A stretch of 64,000 nucleotides of DNA. Origin: Stenotrophomonas hibiscicola ATCC 19867. Its GTDB lineage: Bacteria; Pseudomonadota; Gammaproteobacteria; Xanthomonadales; Xanthomonadaceae. Under the pieces are notes generated by a model. The model made no database searches, was not told the DNA's origin, and saw only the letters and a program-made list of their open reading frames with translations. The stretch covers positions 34,682 to 98,681 of the forward strand of contig NZ_KB907503.1 of assembly GCF_000382065.1 (NCBI RefSeq). The letters are read 5' to 3'. Shown piece by piece: positions 1-9,155 of the stretch. Position 1 is the first letter of the stretch, and each line of letters opens with the position of its first letter. The position numbers and the translations under genes are program-made.

Positions 1-318
1 CGGCAGCAGCTTGGCGCGCATCTGCGCCTCGTTGCGCAGCACGTAGGCGTCGATCACCTTGTTGAAATCGCGCGCACGGTGCAGGCCGAAACTGCCGATC
101 CACACGTAGACCGAAATGCCGGCACGACGGGTCGGCAGCAGCGCCACCATCGGCCCGGCGATCGGCGTGACCAGCAGCGCCGCCAGCATGCGCAACGGGT
201 TGCGCTTGATCAGCGAGGCGAACAGATGGGTGCCCGAATCGCCGTCGTAGAGGGTGTGGTCGAAGTCGAAGACCACCAGCGGCGCATCCTCGCGCGGCGT
301 CGGATAGTGCGTTTTCAT
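1..318 (-). CDS. HAD-superfamily phosphatase, N-terminal part (cut by window edge)
   Basis: Only the first 106 codons are present; the gene runs off the left end. The N-terminus carries [11 protein letters not shown], the DxDxT nucleophile motif of haloacid dehalogenase-like phosphatases of the SerB-like (HAD-IB) type, at about residues 18-28. It is followed by a hydrophobic cap-like stretch (about residues 38-65). The ATG at 318 overlaps the trpC stop as ATGA, so it is probably translationally coupled to the tryptophan genes. The substrate cannot be told from this fragment; a phosphoserine phosphatase-like or phospholipid phosphatase role is possible. Confidence 0.85.
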   Translation of the reverse strand, partial: MKTHYPTPREDAPLVVFDFDHTLYDGDSGTHLFASLIKRNPLRMLAALLVTPIAGPMVALLPTRRAGISVYVWIGSFGLHRARDFNKVIDAYVLRNEAQMRAKLLP

Positions 319-1109
319 GCCGCGAAGAATAGCTGACGCAGGCCCTCGCCCGGCTCTTCCACGCGCATGAAGGCCTCGCCCACCAGGAACGCGTGGATGC
401 CGGCATCACGCATCAGCGCCACGTCCTGCGGCCCCAGGATGCCACTCTCGGTGACCAGCAGGCGGTCGCGCGGCACGGCCTGCTGCATGTCCAGCGTGGT
501 CTGCAGCGACACCTCGAAGGTGCGCAGGTTGCGGTTGTTGATGCCGATCATCGGTGCCGGCACCTGCAGCGCACGCTCCAGTTCGTCGATGTCGTGCACT
601 TCCACCAGCACGTCCATGCCCAGCGACAGCGCCAGTTCGGACAAGGTGGCCAGCTGGGTGTCGTCCAGCGCGGCCACGATCAGCAGGATGCAGTCGGCGC
701 CCAGCACGCGCGCTTCGTACACCTGGTAGGCGTCGATCACGAAGTCCTTGCGCAGCACCGGCAGCGTGCAGGCCTCGCGGGCCTGCTGCAGGTAGGCGTC
801 GGCACCCTGGAAGAAGTCCACGTCGGTCAGCACCGACAGGCAGCTGGCACCGCCGAATTCGTAGCTGACGGCGATGTCGGCCGGGCGGAAGTCCGGGCGG
901 ATCACACCCTTGGACGGGCTGGCCTTCTTCACCTCGGCGATCACCGCCGGGTCGCCATTGGCCACCGCCGCCTGCAGCGCGCGCACGAAGCCGCGTACCG
1001 GCGGGGCGCTGGCCGCGGCGGCCTGAAGCTCCTCGAGCGGGCGCTGGGCGCGGCGCTGGGCCACTTCTTCGGCCTTGCGGGCCAGGATCGTCTGCAGGAT
1101 GTCGCTCAT
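315..1109 (-). CDS. trpC: Indole-3-glycerol phosphate synthase
   Basis: Cytosolic TIM-barrel enzyme converting 1-(2-carboxyphenylamino)-1-deoxyribulose 5-phosphate to indole-3-glycerol phosphate in tryptophan synthesis. At 264 aa it is a stand-alone TrpC, not the TrpC-TrpF fusion of E. coli. Signature [12 protein letters not shown] (residues 57-68, with the family's catalytic Lys residues), [20 protein letters not shown] and the phosphate-binding ESGI segment are all present and in order. It is the last trp gene of the operon, 75 bp downstream of trpD, and its TGA overlaps the start of the HAD phosphatase gene. Confidence 0.97.
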   Translation of the reverse strand: MSDILQTILARKAEEVAQRRAQRPLEELQAAAASAPPVRGFVRALQAAVANGDPAVIAEVKKASPSKGVIRPDFRPADIAVSYEFGGASCLSVLTDVDFFQGADAYLQQAREACTLPVLRKDFVIDAYQVYEARVLGADCILLIVAALDDTQLATLSELALSLGMDVLVEVHDIDELERALQVPAPMIGINNRNLRTFEVSLQTTLDMQQAVPRDRLLVTESGILGPQDVALMRDAGIHAFLVGEAFMRVEEPGEGLRQLFFAA

Positions 1110-1184
1110 CGTCTTCGGGTCGGTGCGGGGGCGGTGAGGACGGCCATTATCGGGCCATCGACGGGGTCAGGCTGAACCGCGCGC

Positions 1185-2216
1185 TCAGGCAACCAGCGCG
1201 CGGGTGGTTTCAATGTACTGCTGCAGGCGCTGGCGGGCGCTGCCATTGGCGATGGCGGCACGGGCACGGGCCAGGCCATCGCCGATATCGCTGGCCACGC
1301 CGGCAACGTACAGGGCGGCACCGGCATTGAGCGCCACGATGTCCAGCGCCGGGCCCGGCTCGTTGTCCAGCACCGCGCGCAGCATCTGGATGGACTGTTC
1401 CGGGCCGTCCACGCGCAGGTTGCGGCTGGCCGACATGGCGATGCCGAAGTCTTCCGGGTGGATCTCGTACTCGCGGACCTTGCCGTCGCGCAGCTCGCCC
1501 ACCAGGGTGCCCGCCCCCAGCGAGATCTCGTCCATGTTGTCGCGGCCCCAGACCACCATCGCGCGCTCGGTGCCCAGTTCGCGCAGCACGCGGGCCTGGA
1601 TGCCCACCAGATCGGGATGGAACACGCCCATCAGCACAGACGGCGCGCTGGCCGGATTGGTCAGCGGGCCGAGGATGTTGAAGATGGTGCGCACGCCCAT
1701 CTCGCGGCGTACCGGCGCGACCACCTTCATCGACGGATGATGGATCGGCGCGAACATGAAGCCGATGCCGGTCCGCTCGATGGCCGCGGCCACCTGATCC
1801 GGCTGCAGTTCGATCACCGCGCCCAGCGCTTCCAGCGCATCGGCACTGCCGGACTTGGACGACACGCTGCGGTTGCCATGCTTGGCCACGCGCGCGCCGG
1901 CGGCGGCCGCGACGAACATCGAGCAGGTGGAGATGTTGAAGGTGTGCGAGCCATCGCCACCGGTACCGACGATATCAACCAGGTTGGAGGTATCGGCCAC
2001 CGGCACTGGCCGGGCGAATTCACGCATCACGGTGGCCGCCGCGGCGATTTCGTCCACGGTCTCCTTCTTCACGCGCAGGCCGGTGAGGATCGCGGCGGTC
2101 ATCATCGGAGACACATCGCCGCGCATGATCTGCCGCATCAGGTCGACCATTTCGTCGAAGAAGATTTCGCGGTGCTCGATGGTGCGATGCAGGGCTTCCT
2201 GGGGGGAGAAGCTCAT
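1185..2216 (-). CDS. trpD: Anthranilate phosphoribosyltransferase
   Basis: Transfers the phosphoribosyl group of PRPP to anthranilate, the second step of tryptophan synthesis. At 343 aa it has the usual length for an unfused Trp[14 protein letters not shown] near residue 86 is the diphosphate-binding loop, and [15 protein letters not shown] is the second family signature. It lies 16 bp downstream of trpG and 75 bp upstream of trpC, on the same strand, in one transcription unit. Confidence 0.97.
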   Translation of the reverse strand: MSFSPQEALHRTIEHREIFFDEMVDLMRQIMRGDVSPMMTAAILTGLRVKKETVDEIAAAATVMREFARPVPVADTSNLVDIVGTGGDGSHTFNISTCSMFVAAAAGARVAKHGNRSVSSKSGSADALEALGAVIELQPDQVAAAIERTGIGFMFAPIHHPSMKVVAPVRREMGVRTIFNILGPLTNPASAPSVLMGVFHPDLVGIQARVLRELGTERAMVVWGRDNMDEISLGAGTLVGELRDGKVREYEIHPEDFGIAMSASRNLRVDGPEQSIQMLRAVLDNEPGPALDIVALNAGAALYVAGVASDIGDGLARARAAIANGSARQRLQQYIETTRALVA

Positions 2217-2232
2217 GGGTATGCTCCTTGGA

Positions 2233-2820
2233 TCAGGCCGCCGGGCGCTGGAGGAAATTGCGCAGCAGCGCGTGGCCGTGTTCGGTGAGGATGGATTCGG
2301 GATGGAACTGGACGCCTTCCACCGGGAACTGGCGGTGGCGCAGGCCCATGATCTCTTCGATCGAGCCGTCCTCGTTCTCGGTCCAGGCGGTCACTTCCAG
2401 GCAGTCGGGCAGACTGTTCTTGTCCACCACCAGCGAGTGGTAGCGGGTGGCCTGGTAGCGGTCCGGCAGGCCGGCGAACACGCCCTTGCCTTCATGGCGG
2501 ATCGGCGAGGTCTTGCCGTGCATGATGTTGCCGGCGCGGATGACGGTGCCGCCGTAGACCTGGCCGATGCCCTGGTGGCCCAGGCACACGCCGAGGATCG
2601 GCGTGGTCGGGCCCAGGCGTTCGATCAGCTCCAGCGAAACGCCCGCTTCGTTGGGGGTGCACGGGCCGGGCGAAATGACGATGCGCTCGGGCTTCTGCGC
2701 GGCGATCTCGTCCACGCTCATCACATCGTTGCGCACCACCTTCACTTCGGCGCCCAGCGTCTGCAGGTACTGCACGAGGTTGTAGGTGAAGCTGTCGTAG
2801 TTGTCGATCATCCACAACAT
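2233..2820 (-). CDS. trpG: Anthranilate synthase component II (glutamine amidotransferase)
   Basis: Class I glutamine amidotransferase subunit (195 aa) that supplies ammonia to TrpE. The nucleophile lies in [11 protein letters not shown] (Cys79), with the His-Glu pair of the triad in [11 protein letters not shown] (His173, Glu175); the oxyanion segment [11 protein letters not shown] is also intact. Genes of this family can serve both anthranilate and 4-amino-4-deoxychorismate synthases, and whether this copy does both cannot be told here. It starts 2 bp after the SIMPL gene stop and is followed by trpD after 12-16 bp. It is separated from trpE by two unrelated genes. Confidence 0.95.
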   Translation of the reverse strand: MLWMIDNYDSFTYNLVQYLQTLGAEVKVVRNDVMSVDEIAAQKPERIVISPGPCTPNEAGVSLELIERLGPTTPILGVCLGHQGIGQVYGGTVIRAGNIMHGKTSPIRHEGKGVFAGLPDRYQATRYHSLVVDKNSLPDCLEVTAWTENEDGSIEEIMGLRHRQFPVEGVQFHPESILTEHGHALLRNFLQRPAA

Positions 2821-2822
2821 GG

Positions 2823-3605
2823 TCAGGTTCCGTCGCTTATCAGGAAAATGGCGTACACGTTTTCGATGTAGGTGATGGGGCCGGCTTCAATGGATTCGGG
2901 CTCAGCGGGCGCGGGCGCGGAGGCGGGCGCGTAGCTGCCGGTCACCGAGATCCTGTCGAGGTCCCCGCCGTCCTCGCCCTGCTGCGGCCATTGCCCGGCC
3001 CGGATGCCGTAGGCGAAGTCCGGCGCCACATCGGAGATGCTGTACAGGCCACGCACTCTTGTTCCATAGGCCTTGGCCAGGCCCTGCGCGGACTCGCGGG
3101 TCTGGGCCGCTGCCTCGCCCTTGAGTTCGCGGCGCAGCGTCACTTCGCCCGAATAGGTCGGCGCCAGGCTGCTCACCTGTACGTTCTCGTTGGCCTTCAA
3201 CGCCCCCAGAACATCCTGCATCGCCTTCACGCTGGCGAAGCTGGCACGCAGCTGGCGCGATACGCGGGTACCGATGAAGACCTGCCGGTTCTGCTCATAG
3301 CGCGTGGCCGGGCCGATCCGCAGGTTGTCCGCACGCACGCTGCCCTCCACCGCCTTGTGCTGCTTGAACAGTGCCAGCACGCGCGCCACGTTGTCCTGCA
3401 CGCGGCGGCGCGCCGCGTCGGCATCCATGTCGGTCTCTTCGATGTTCAGCTGCAGGCCGAACCGATCGGGCATCACCGTGCGGGTACCCTGCCCCTTCAC
3501 CAGCAGATGCGGCTGCGAGGGAATGGTATTGGCCTGCGCCCACGCAGACGGGGCCATCGTGGCCAGCAGCGACGACCACAGCAATGCGCTCAGCAGCTTC
3601 ATCAT
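2823..3605 (-). CDS. SIMPL-domain (DUF541) periplasmic protein
   Basis: A 260-aa protein with a clear Sec signal peptide (hydrophobic core about residues 4-20, probable cleavage after AWA) followed by a SIMPL/DUF541 domain, recognisable from [20 protein letters not shown], the DNLRIGPA strand and a C-terminal YAIFLIS strand. Family members are periplasmic or outer-membrane-associated and in some bacteria are linked to oxidative-stress tolerance; the molecular function is not established. The C-terminal part has an Ala/Pro-rich insert. The gene sits between the acyltransferase gene and trpG with near-zero spacing, so it must be co-transcribed with the trp genes although it has no known role in tryptophan synthesis. 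Confidence 0.85.
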   Translation of the reverse strand: MMKLLSALLWSSLLATMAPSAWAQANTIPSQPHLLVKGQGTRTVMPDRFGLQLNIEETDMDADAARRRVQDNVARVLALFKQHKAVEGSVRADNLRIGPATRYEQNRQVFIGTRVSRQLRASFASVKAMQDVLGALKANENVQVSSLAPTYSGEVTLRRELKGEAAAQTRESAQGLAKAYGTRVRGLYSISDVAPDFAYGIRAGQWPQQGEDGGDLDRISVTGSYAPASAPAPAEPESIEAGPITYIENVYAIFLISDGT

Positions 3606-5645
3606 CTACTCCTCACTGGAAACGGGCTCAGGCAGGCCGGCAGCAACCAGGTCGGCGGCATGCCGCTTGGCCAGCCGCTGGCCCAGGAAGCGCGCGTAGC
3701 CTAGGGACAGGTGATGCTGGTCGTAGAAGGCCGGCTCGCCGTTGGCCTCCATCACGCAGCCCTCCATAGCATTGCCGCCGCACAGCAATTCGTACTTGCT
3801 GATGTAGAGGTACGGCAGCGACTTCACCTGCGGAATGGTCGACTTGGCGCGCTCATCCGGGTTGAAGTAATTCACCAGGTCCGGGCGTTTGCATGCATCG
3901 AAGCTTCCGTAGCGGTTGTACAGCGACGCGCAGTCGGAGGTGGTTTGCAGGAAGGAGCCGATCGCGATGATCTTCAACTGCGGGTTGCGCGTCTTCAAGA
4001 TCTCGAGGATCCGCCACAGGTCGGCGGCAACAGGGTCAAATCCCTGGTGCGTGTTGTAGACAATCACGTCCAGCGCCTGCACCAAGCGTTCATCGTCCAG
4101 CGCCGCGAAGCGGGTATCGCATGCCAGTTCCGGCGTGGGCGATGCAATGCGGCCCCGCTCCAGCACCACCTTGCAGTCGTTGACGGTACCGAAATTGACC
4201 AGGTTCACGCGGCGGTCTCGCCCGTAGATCTGCGCGAAGGCGTTGAAGCCGTCGGGCTCATGCGAGTTGCCGAACAGCAGCACCTGCACCGGCCGATCCA
4301 TGGGGCAGCGCGCTGGATCCCGCAGCGACTGCACATTGCAGGCTGCGGCAAGGCCTTCGAATCGGCGCCCCTTGCCGGCCTCGATGTCGGCGGCCCCCAG
4401 CGGCTGGAACACCGACACTTCGGCGCGTGCCGCTGCATGCTGGACGGGGGCGCTGGCCGCCGTGCCCGGCCCGACCATGCCAGGGGTAAAGTACTGGTAG
4501 CGCCAAACCATGCCGTTGGATGCCAGCACCGCCACGCCCAGCGCACAGCAGAACAGCGAGGCGGCCAGCGTGCGGCCCACCAGCGCCCCCTTGGGCGCGG
4601 CCGGATCGACATAGCGGAATCGCACTTCCACCCAATGATGCAGCGCCACGGCCGTCACCAGGGACATCACCACCATCAGACTGAACTGTACCGCCCACGA
4701 CCAGTGCGGCATGAACTGGGTGACGAATACCACTACCGGCCAATGGGTCAGGTACAGCGAGTAGCTGATCTTGCCGAACCAGACCGCCAGGGGATTGGCC
4801 AGCAGCAACGTGGTCGCACGGGAGCGGCTCGATGCGATGACCAGCAGCGCGCCCACGCACGGCGCAATGGCGTTGGTGTACGGGAATACGTCGCCTTCCA
4901 CCAGGGTGGCGATCGAATACACGATCAGGGCAGCGCCGACGGCAAACATGCCTTCGTGGAGCCAGCGCGATGCCGGCAGCCGCGCGGCGATGAAGCAGCC
5001 GGCTGCGCCGATGGCGAACTCGAACACACGGAAGTGCGGCAGGAAGAAGAGATCCGAAGCAAAACCCACGCTCTGCCTGGCCACCACCAGGTGGTTGGCA
5101 AGGAAACTGGCTGCTGCTGCGGCGACGATGCCCCAGGCGATACCGCGGCGGCCGCCGAACCGGTAGCAGAGGAACAGGAACGCAGGCCACACCAGGTAGA
5201 ACTGCTCCTCCACGCTCAGCGACCAGGTGTGCAGCAGGGGCTTAGTCTGCGAGGCCGCATCGAAGTAGCCGCTTTCCGACCAGAAAAGCAGGTTGGATAC
5301 CGACAGCGCCGAGGCCAACAAAGACTTGCCGTACGCGACCAGATCGGCTGGCGTAAGGCTGAGCACGGCCAGGACCGTGGTAGCCAGCAGGGTGGCGATC
5401 AGTGCGGGCAGGATGCGCCGGACCCGACGCGTGTAGAAGTTGGCGAAGCGGAAACCACCGGTCTCCACCAGCTCACCTCGGATGATGGAGGTGATCAGAA
5501 AGCCGCTGATCACGAAGAAGATGTCGACGCCGACATAGCCACCGCCGAGCCCAGGCACCCCGAAGTGGAAGAGCAGGACCGCGAGCACCGCGACGCAGCG
5601 CAGTCCATCAATGTGCGGCATATACCGGGAGGTGGCGCTTTTCAT
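3606..5645 (-). CDS. Acyltransferase-3 / SGNH hydrolase fusion (OafA-like), surface polysaccharide O-acetylation
   Basis: Integral membrane acyltransferase of the OafA/YrhL type. The N-terminal half (to about residue 370) has around ten hydrophobic segments and the family motifs HIDGLRCVAVLAVLLFHF, FFVISGFLIT and HTWSLSVEEQFYLVWP. The C-terminal half is a periplasmic SGNH domain with GNSHEPDGFNAF (Ser block) and FYDQHHLSLGYARF (Asp-x-x-His block). Such proteins transfer acetyl groups to lipopolysaccharide O-antigen or peptidoglycan; the acceptor is not visible here. An in-frame TTG extends the frame to 5714; the ATG at 5645 is preferred because it precedes the conserved HIDGLR segment closely, but no start has a good Shine-Dalgarno. 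The gene follows trpE after less than 80 bp. Confidence 0.9.
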   Translation of the reverse strand: MKSATSRYMPHIDGLRCVAVLAVLLFHFGVPGLGGGYVGVDIFFVISGFLITSIIRGELVETGGFRFANFYTRRVRRILPALIATLLATTVLAVLSLTPADLVAYGKSLLASALSVSNLLFWSESGYFDAASQTKPLLHTWSLSVEEQFYLVWPAFLFLCYRFGGRRGIAWGIVAAAAASFLANHLVVARQSVGFASDLFFLPHFRVFEFAIGAAGCFIAARLPASRWLHEGMFAVGAALIVYSIATLVEGDVFPYTNAIAPCVGALLVIASSRSRATTLLLANPLAVWFGKISYSLYLTHWPVVVFVTQFMPHWSWAVQFSLMVVMSLVTAVALHHWVEVRFRYVDPAAPKGALVGRTLAASLFCCALGVAVLASNGMVWRYQYFTPGMVGPGTAASAPVQHAAARAEVSVFQPLGAADIEAGKGRRFEGLAAACNVQSLRDPARCPMDRPVQVLLFGNSHEPDGFNAFAQIYGRDRRVNLVNFGTVNDCKVVLERGRIASPTPELACDTRFAALDDERLVQALDVIVYNTHQGFDPVAADLWRILEILKTRNPQLKIIAIGSFLQTTSDCASLYNRYGSFDACKRPDLVNYFNPDERAKSTIPQVKSLPYLYISKYELLCGGNAMEGCVMEANGEPAFYDQHHLSLGYARFLGQRLAKRHAADLVAAGLPEPVSSEE

Positions 5646-5722
5646 GATCTGCAAGAACCCATTCAAGTGGGCGCGGCGCATCCCTTGCACCGCGCGACGG
5701 ACAGCCTTCGACAATGGGAAGG

Positions 5723-7198
5723 TTACAGGCCCTTGGCGGCCTGGGCGACGGCGCGGAACAGCGCGCGGCCCTTGTTCATCGTCTCATCCCATTCCTTGTC
5801 CGGGTCCGAGTCGTAGACGATGCCGGCGCCGGCCTGCACGTACAGGCGGCCGTCCTTGATCACCGCGGTGCGGATCGCGATCGCGGTATCGGCATCGCCG
5901 TGCCAGCCGATGTAGCCGATGCTGCCGGCGTAGACATTGCGCTTGATCGGTTCCAGCTCGCGGATCACTTCCAGCGCGCGGATCTTCGGCGCGCCGCTGA
6001 CCGTGCCGGCCGGGAAGGTGGCACGCAGCACGTCGGCATAGCTCAGGCCCGGCTGCAGCTGCCCGGTCACTTCGCTGACGATGTGCATCACGTGGCTGTA
6101 GCGTTCGATCACGAACTGCTCGCCCACCTCCACGGTACCTGCCTTCGAGACGCGGCCGGCATCGTTGCGGCCCAGGTCAATCAGCATCAGATGCTCGGCG
6201 CGTTCCTTCGGATCGGCCAGCAGCTCGGCTTCCAGCGCCAGGTCCAGCTCGGGCGTGGCGCCACGCGGGCGGGTGCCGGCGATCGGGCGCACGGTGACTT
6301 CGCCGTCCTGAAGGCGTACCAGGATTTCCGGCGATGAACCGACCACCTGCAGGTCGCCGACATCCAGGAAGTACATGTACGGCGACGGGTTCAGTGCACG
6401 CAGCGCGCGGTACACATCCACCGGGCGCGCCTTGAACGGCACGCTCAGGCGCTGGCTGAGCACCACCTGGAAGATGTCACCGGCGCGGATGTATTCCTTG
6501 CTGCGCTGGACCGCATCGACGAAGCCTTCGCGGGTGAAGCCGGAGACGAAGTCGGACTCGTCCAGCACGTCGCTGTTGAGCGGTGCGGGATAACCGGCGC
6601 CGGGCGCGCGCAGCTTGGCAGTCAGCGCATCCAGGCGTGCCTGGGCCTGCTCGAAGGCGCCCTCGACCCGTGGGTCGGCGTGCACGATCAGGTACAGCCG
6701 GCCCTTGAGATTGTCGAACACCGCCAGCTCGTTGGAATCCAGCAGCAGGATGTCCGGCGTGCCCAGCTCATCGCGGCCGGCCGGCGGGGCCAGGCGTGGT
6801 TCGATGTAGCCGATGCACTCGAAGCCGAACCAGCCGACCAGGCCACCGGTGAAGCCCGGCAGGCCTTCCAGCTTCGGCACCGAGTGGGCGCTGCGCAGCG
6901 CCTCGACTTCGGCGAACGGGTCGGCCACCTCGCGGGTGTCCACCACCTGGCCGTCTTCGCGCACAGTCAGCGTGTGGCCATGGAAGGCGTACACGCGACG
7001 CGCCGGCAGGCCGATGATCGAGTAACGACCAAAGCGCTCGCCGCCTTCGACGGATTCAAACAGGTAGGTATTGGGGCCGTCGGCGAGCTTCAGATAGACC
7101 GAAAGCGGCGTGTCCAGGTCGGACAGCACTTCACGGACGACGGGAATGTGGGTGTGGCCTTCAGCGGCCTGCTGCTGAAACTGAGCGTGCGAGTTCAA
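5723..7198 (-). CDS. trpE: Anthranilate synthase component I
   Basis: Chorismate-using subunit of anthranilate synthase, first committed step of tryptophan synthesis. The chorismate-binding domain has PIAGTRPRG, GRNDAGRVSKAGTVEV, HIVSEVTGQL, FPAGTVSGAPK and the C-terminal QAGAGIVYDSDP block. The N-terminal feedback region includes LLESVEG-like FESVEGGERFGRYS, where tryptophan-binding residues of the family lie. The frame opens at an ATG at 7246, but the TTG at 7198 is preferred: it is preceded by GGAAGGAAAG five bases upstream, giving a normal 491-aa TrpE. It heads the trp operon but is separated from trpG by the acyltransferase and SIMPL genes. Confidence 0.94.
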   Translation of the reverse strand: MNSHAQFQQQAAEGHTHIPVVREVLSDLDTPLSVYLKLADGPNTYLFESVEGGERFGRYSIIGLPARRVYAFHGHTLTVREDGQVVDTREVADPFAEVEALRSAHSVPKLEGLPGFTGGLVGWFGFECIGYIEPRLAPPAGRDELGTPDILLLDSNELAVFDNLKGRLYLIVHADPRVEGAFEQAQARLDALTAKLRAPGAGYPAPLNSDVLDESDFVSGFTREGFVDAVQRSKEYIRAGDIFQVVLSQRLSVPFKARPVDVYRALRALNPSPYMYFLDVGDLQVVGSSPEILVRLQDGEVTVRPIAGTRPRGATPELDLALEAELLADPKERAEHLMLIDLGRNDAGRVSKAGTVEVGEQFVIERYSHVMHIVSEVTGQLQPGLSYADVLRATFPAGTVSGAPKIRALEVIRELEPIKRNVYAGSIGYIGWHGDADTAIAIRTAVIKDGRLYVQAGAGIVYDSDPDKEWDETMNKGRALFRAVAQAAKGL

Positions 7199-7507
7199 GA
7201 CGACTTTCCTTCCGGGACACAGCGTTATGGGGGCGGACGACGGCAACGGGCCACCATCGCCACCAACGGCGTGCGGAAGAAAGGGTATGCGGGGTCGTCA
7301 GGCTGGACACCCCCTGACTGTATCGCAGCCGGGGCGGGAGGGGAACCCTGGGAAACTGAACCACGGGAAAGCACAGGGCTCATGGCGGGGACCGGTGGGG
7401 GACCGGCGCGGGAACCGGTAGAGTCGACAGTTAGTCGACTGCTCTTCGTCCCGACGGTAAAACCGGCGCTACACGCGTAAGTCGACTAACAGTCGACTCT
7501 ACCCCGC
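7199..7507. other. Intergenic region between yegS and trpE (trp operon upstream region)
   Basis: This 309-bp stretch contains the trpE ribosome binding site (about 7203-7212 on the minus strand) and, near yegS, an inverted pair of GTAG repeats (7418-7503). The rest is GC-rich; no convincing leader peptide with tandem Trp codons, no attenuator-like terminator/antiterminator pair and no TRAP or TrpR-like site was recognised. Confidence 0.5.
7418..7503. repeat. Inverted pair of GTAG (SMAG-type) REP repeats
   Basis: Two copies of a GTAG-led palindrome built on AGTCGACNGTTAGTCGACT face each other: 7418-7441 on plus and 7480-7503 on minus, separated by 38 bp. Together they can fold as one long hairpin. 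It lies just after the yegS stop codon and so could shape the 3' end of that transcript. A nearly identical pair recurs at 34388-34475. Confidence 0.9.
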
Positions 7508-8437
7508 CTACCCCGCCAGCAACGGGCAACCGACCGGCAGGTGCATGCGCACCCTGCCCGGCACGCACGCGATGCGGAACTGGCGGGCCTGGACTGGTTC
7601 GCCGTCCAGGTTGAGGGTCAACGGGCGCTCGGACTCCACCTGCAGCCACGGCAGCCGCGCACGCGTGGCCAGCTGTTCCAGCGCCGCCTGGGTGCCCGAC
7701 TTCAGCATCTGGCCGAGCGTGGCGGTGACCTCACCCTCCAGTTCCGGAAGCACGGTGACATCCAGCAGCCCATCGTCGATCACGGCCTGCGGGCACAACT
7801 GCTGGCCACCGCCGGCCTGCCGGCCATTGCCGATGCCCAGGGCGATGAAGTCGCCTTCCCACGCGAAATCCGGGCCGGACAGCCGCGCGGTGATCGGCTC
7901 GATGCGGCCCAGCTTGGCGATGCCGGTGATCACATAGGCCAGCCCGCCCAGCATCTTCTTCAGGCCGGCATCGGTCTCCACCGTCACCTGCGTGCCGAAG
8001 CCACCGCTGGCGAGATTGGCGCACCACCATTGCGTGCCATCGGCGTCCACGCGCAACAGGTCAATGGCGTGCGGCGTCGCCTGCCCGATCAAGGCGAAGG
8101 CCTCCTTCGGCTCAGTGGGAATGCCGGCAGCAGTCGCGAAATCGTTGGCGGTCCCCATCGGAATCAGCGCCAGCGAGGGCAGCGCATCTGCCGGCTCCTC
8201 ACGATGTGCCAGTGTCTCGGCCACCGCACTGAGCGTGCCATCGCCACCGGCGGCCACGATCACGTCCACGCCATGATCGATCGCCTCGGCCACGTAGCGT
8301 TCGGCGTCACCGTCTTCCCAGGTCACCCGCACTTCCAGCTGCACGCCCTGTCCGCGCCAATGGCCGACGGCGTCGCGCAACTCATCGTTGCCGGCGGATT
8401 TGCCGTTGAGGATCAGGCGCCAGCGCGGGGTGGTCAT
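7508..8437 (-). CDS. yegS: Lipid kinase YegS (diacylglycerol kinase catalytic-domain family)
   Basis: 309-aa cytosolic lipid kinase. Family motifs are [14 protein letters not shown] at the N-terminus, [15 protein letters not shown] (nucleotide-binding GGDGT), [16 protein letters not shown], and [15 protein letters not shown], all closely matching E. coli YegS, which phosphorylates phosphatidylglycerol in vitro. The ATG at 8437 is chosen over an upstream in-frame ATG at 8464 because it matches the family N-terminus and has GGAAG seven bases upstream. It is a lone gene, followed by GTAG repeats. Confidence 0.93.
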   Translation of the reverse strand: MTTPRWRLILNGKSAGNDELRDAVGHWRGQGVQLEVRVTWEDGDAERYVAEAIDHGVDVIVAAGGDGTLSAVAETLAHREEPADALPSLALIPMGTANDFATAAGIPTEPKEAFALIGQATPHAIDLLRVDADGTQWWCANLASGGFGTQVTVETDAGLKKMLGGLAYVITGIAKLGRIEPITARLSGPDFAWEGDFIALGIGNGRQAGGGQQLCPQAVIDDGLLDVTVLPELEGEVTATLGQMLKSGTQAALEQLATRARLPWLQVESERPLTLNLDGEPVQARQFRIACVPGRVRMHLPVGCPLLAG

Positions 8438-8489
8438 GCAGAGCTTCCAGGGATGCGGTGGCACAGGCTAGCAATGCGCTGTTTGCCCG

Positions 8490-8620
8490 CGGTGAATGTC
8501 ACGCAGATGTCATTCAGCTGCTGGAGAATGGAAGGCCATAGCAGGGACGACGGATGGAGGCAGGATCAGCCTCCCACGCATGCAGCGAGGCCACGCCAGT
8601 GATTGGCGTGGCTTTTTTTT
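8490..8620 (+). ncRNA. Candidate small RNA with intrinsic terminator
   Basis: Between two minus-strand genes there is a perfect plus-strand intrinsic terminator (stem GCCACGCCA/TGGCGTGGC at 8590-8612, then eight T) with no plus-strand gene to serve. A second perfect hairpin, GGAGGC/GCCTCC, lies at 8556-8574 just before it. Two hairpins and a strong U-tail are what an Hfq-type small RNA looks like. The 5' end is a guess, as no strong promoter could be picked out. The alternative is read-through terminator of something antisense to yegS. Confidence 0.4.
8590..8620 (+). terminator. Rho-independent terminator (plus strand, no gene upstream)
   Basis: Nine-base-pair perfect stem GCCACGCCA/TGGCGTGGC with a five-base loop, followed by TTTTTTTT. 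The orientation is opposite to both neighbouring genes. Confidence 0.85.
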
Positions 8621-8627
8621 GCCGGCC

Positions 8628-8652
8628 GTAGATCCACGCCATGCGTGGATGC
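8628..8652 (+). repeat. Single GTAG REP repeat
   Basis: GTAGATCCACGCCATGCGTGG palindrome on plus, directly after the orphan terminator and before the end of the GNAT gene. The same subtype recurs at 25115 and, inverted, at 32769. Confidence 0.85.
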
Positions 8653-8660
8653 ATTTCACG

Positions 8661-9152
8661 TCAACCGTTGGCGAAATCGTGCAGCGCCTGGCCCTGCAGC
8701 CGGTACACGGTCCACTCGTCCTGCGGCTTTGCGCCGGCGGCGGTGTAGAACTCGATGGCCGGGGTGTTCCAGTCCAGCACCGACCATTCGAAACGACCGC
8801 AGCCTTCGGCCACGGCCTGGCGGGCGATGTACTTCAGCAGTGCCTTGCCGGCGCCGCCGCCGCGCTTCTCCGGGCTGATGTACAGGTCTTCCAGGTAGAT
8901 GCCCTTGCGGCCCAGCCAGGTGGAGTAGTTGTAGAAATACACCGCATAGCCGATGGCCTCACCGTCGGCTTCGCAGATCAACGCGCGGGCAGTCGCATCG
9001 GCACCGAACAGGCTTTCGGCAATACCGATCTCATCGGTCTGCACCGAATGCTCGGCCTTCTCGTAGATGGCCAGTTCGCGGATGAAGCGCAGGATCAGGC
9101 CAGCGTCGGCCACGGTGGCCGGGCGGATGTTCAACACGGCCACCGTACCCAT
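8661..9152 (-). CDS. GNAT family N-acetyltransferase (diamine/thialysine acetyltransferase-like)
   Basis: 163-aa acetyl-CoA-dependent acetyltransferase. The core GNAT fold is visible: IRPATVADAGLILRFIRELA at the start, the β4 strand LEDLYISPEKRGGGAGKALL with the acetyl-CoA pyrophosphate-binding R-G-G-G-x-G-K/A loop, and the C-terminal WNTPAIEFYTAAGA helix typical of spermidine/diamine N-acetyltransferases. The substrate is inferred from family resemblance only; a polyamine or thialysine substrate would fit the speA and speE genes elsewhere in this window. It ends 3 bp before rpe begins upstream, so it shares the rpe transcript. Confidence 0.88.
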   Translation of the reverse strand: MGTVAVLNIRPATVADAGLILRFIRELAIYEKAEHSVQTDEIGIAESLFGADATARALICEADGEAIGYAVYFYNYSTWLGRKGIYLEDLYISPEKRGGGAGKALLKYIARQAVAEGCGRFEWSVLDWNTPAIEFYTAAGAKPQDEWTVYRLQGQALHDFANG

Positions 9153-9155
9153 GGC

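Noticed and set aside
3711..5816. 701-aa plus-strand frame opposite the acyltransferase
   Set aside because: Shadow of the acyltransferase and trpE; no motifs.
7199..7417. trp leader peptide and attenuator
   Set aside because: No short frame with tandem Trp codons and no terminator/antiterminator pair was found.
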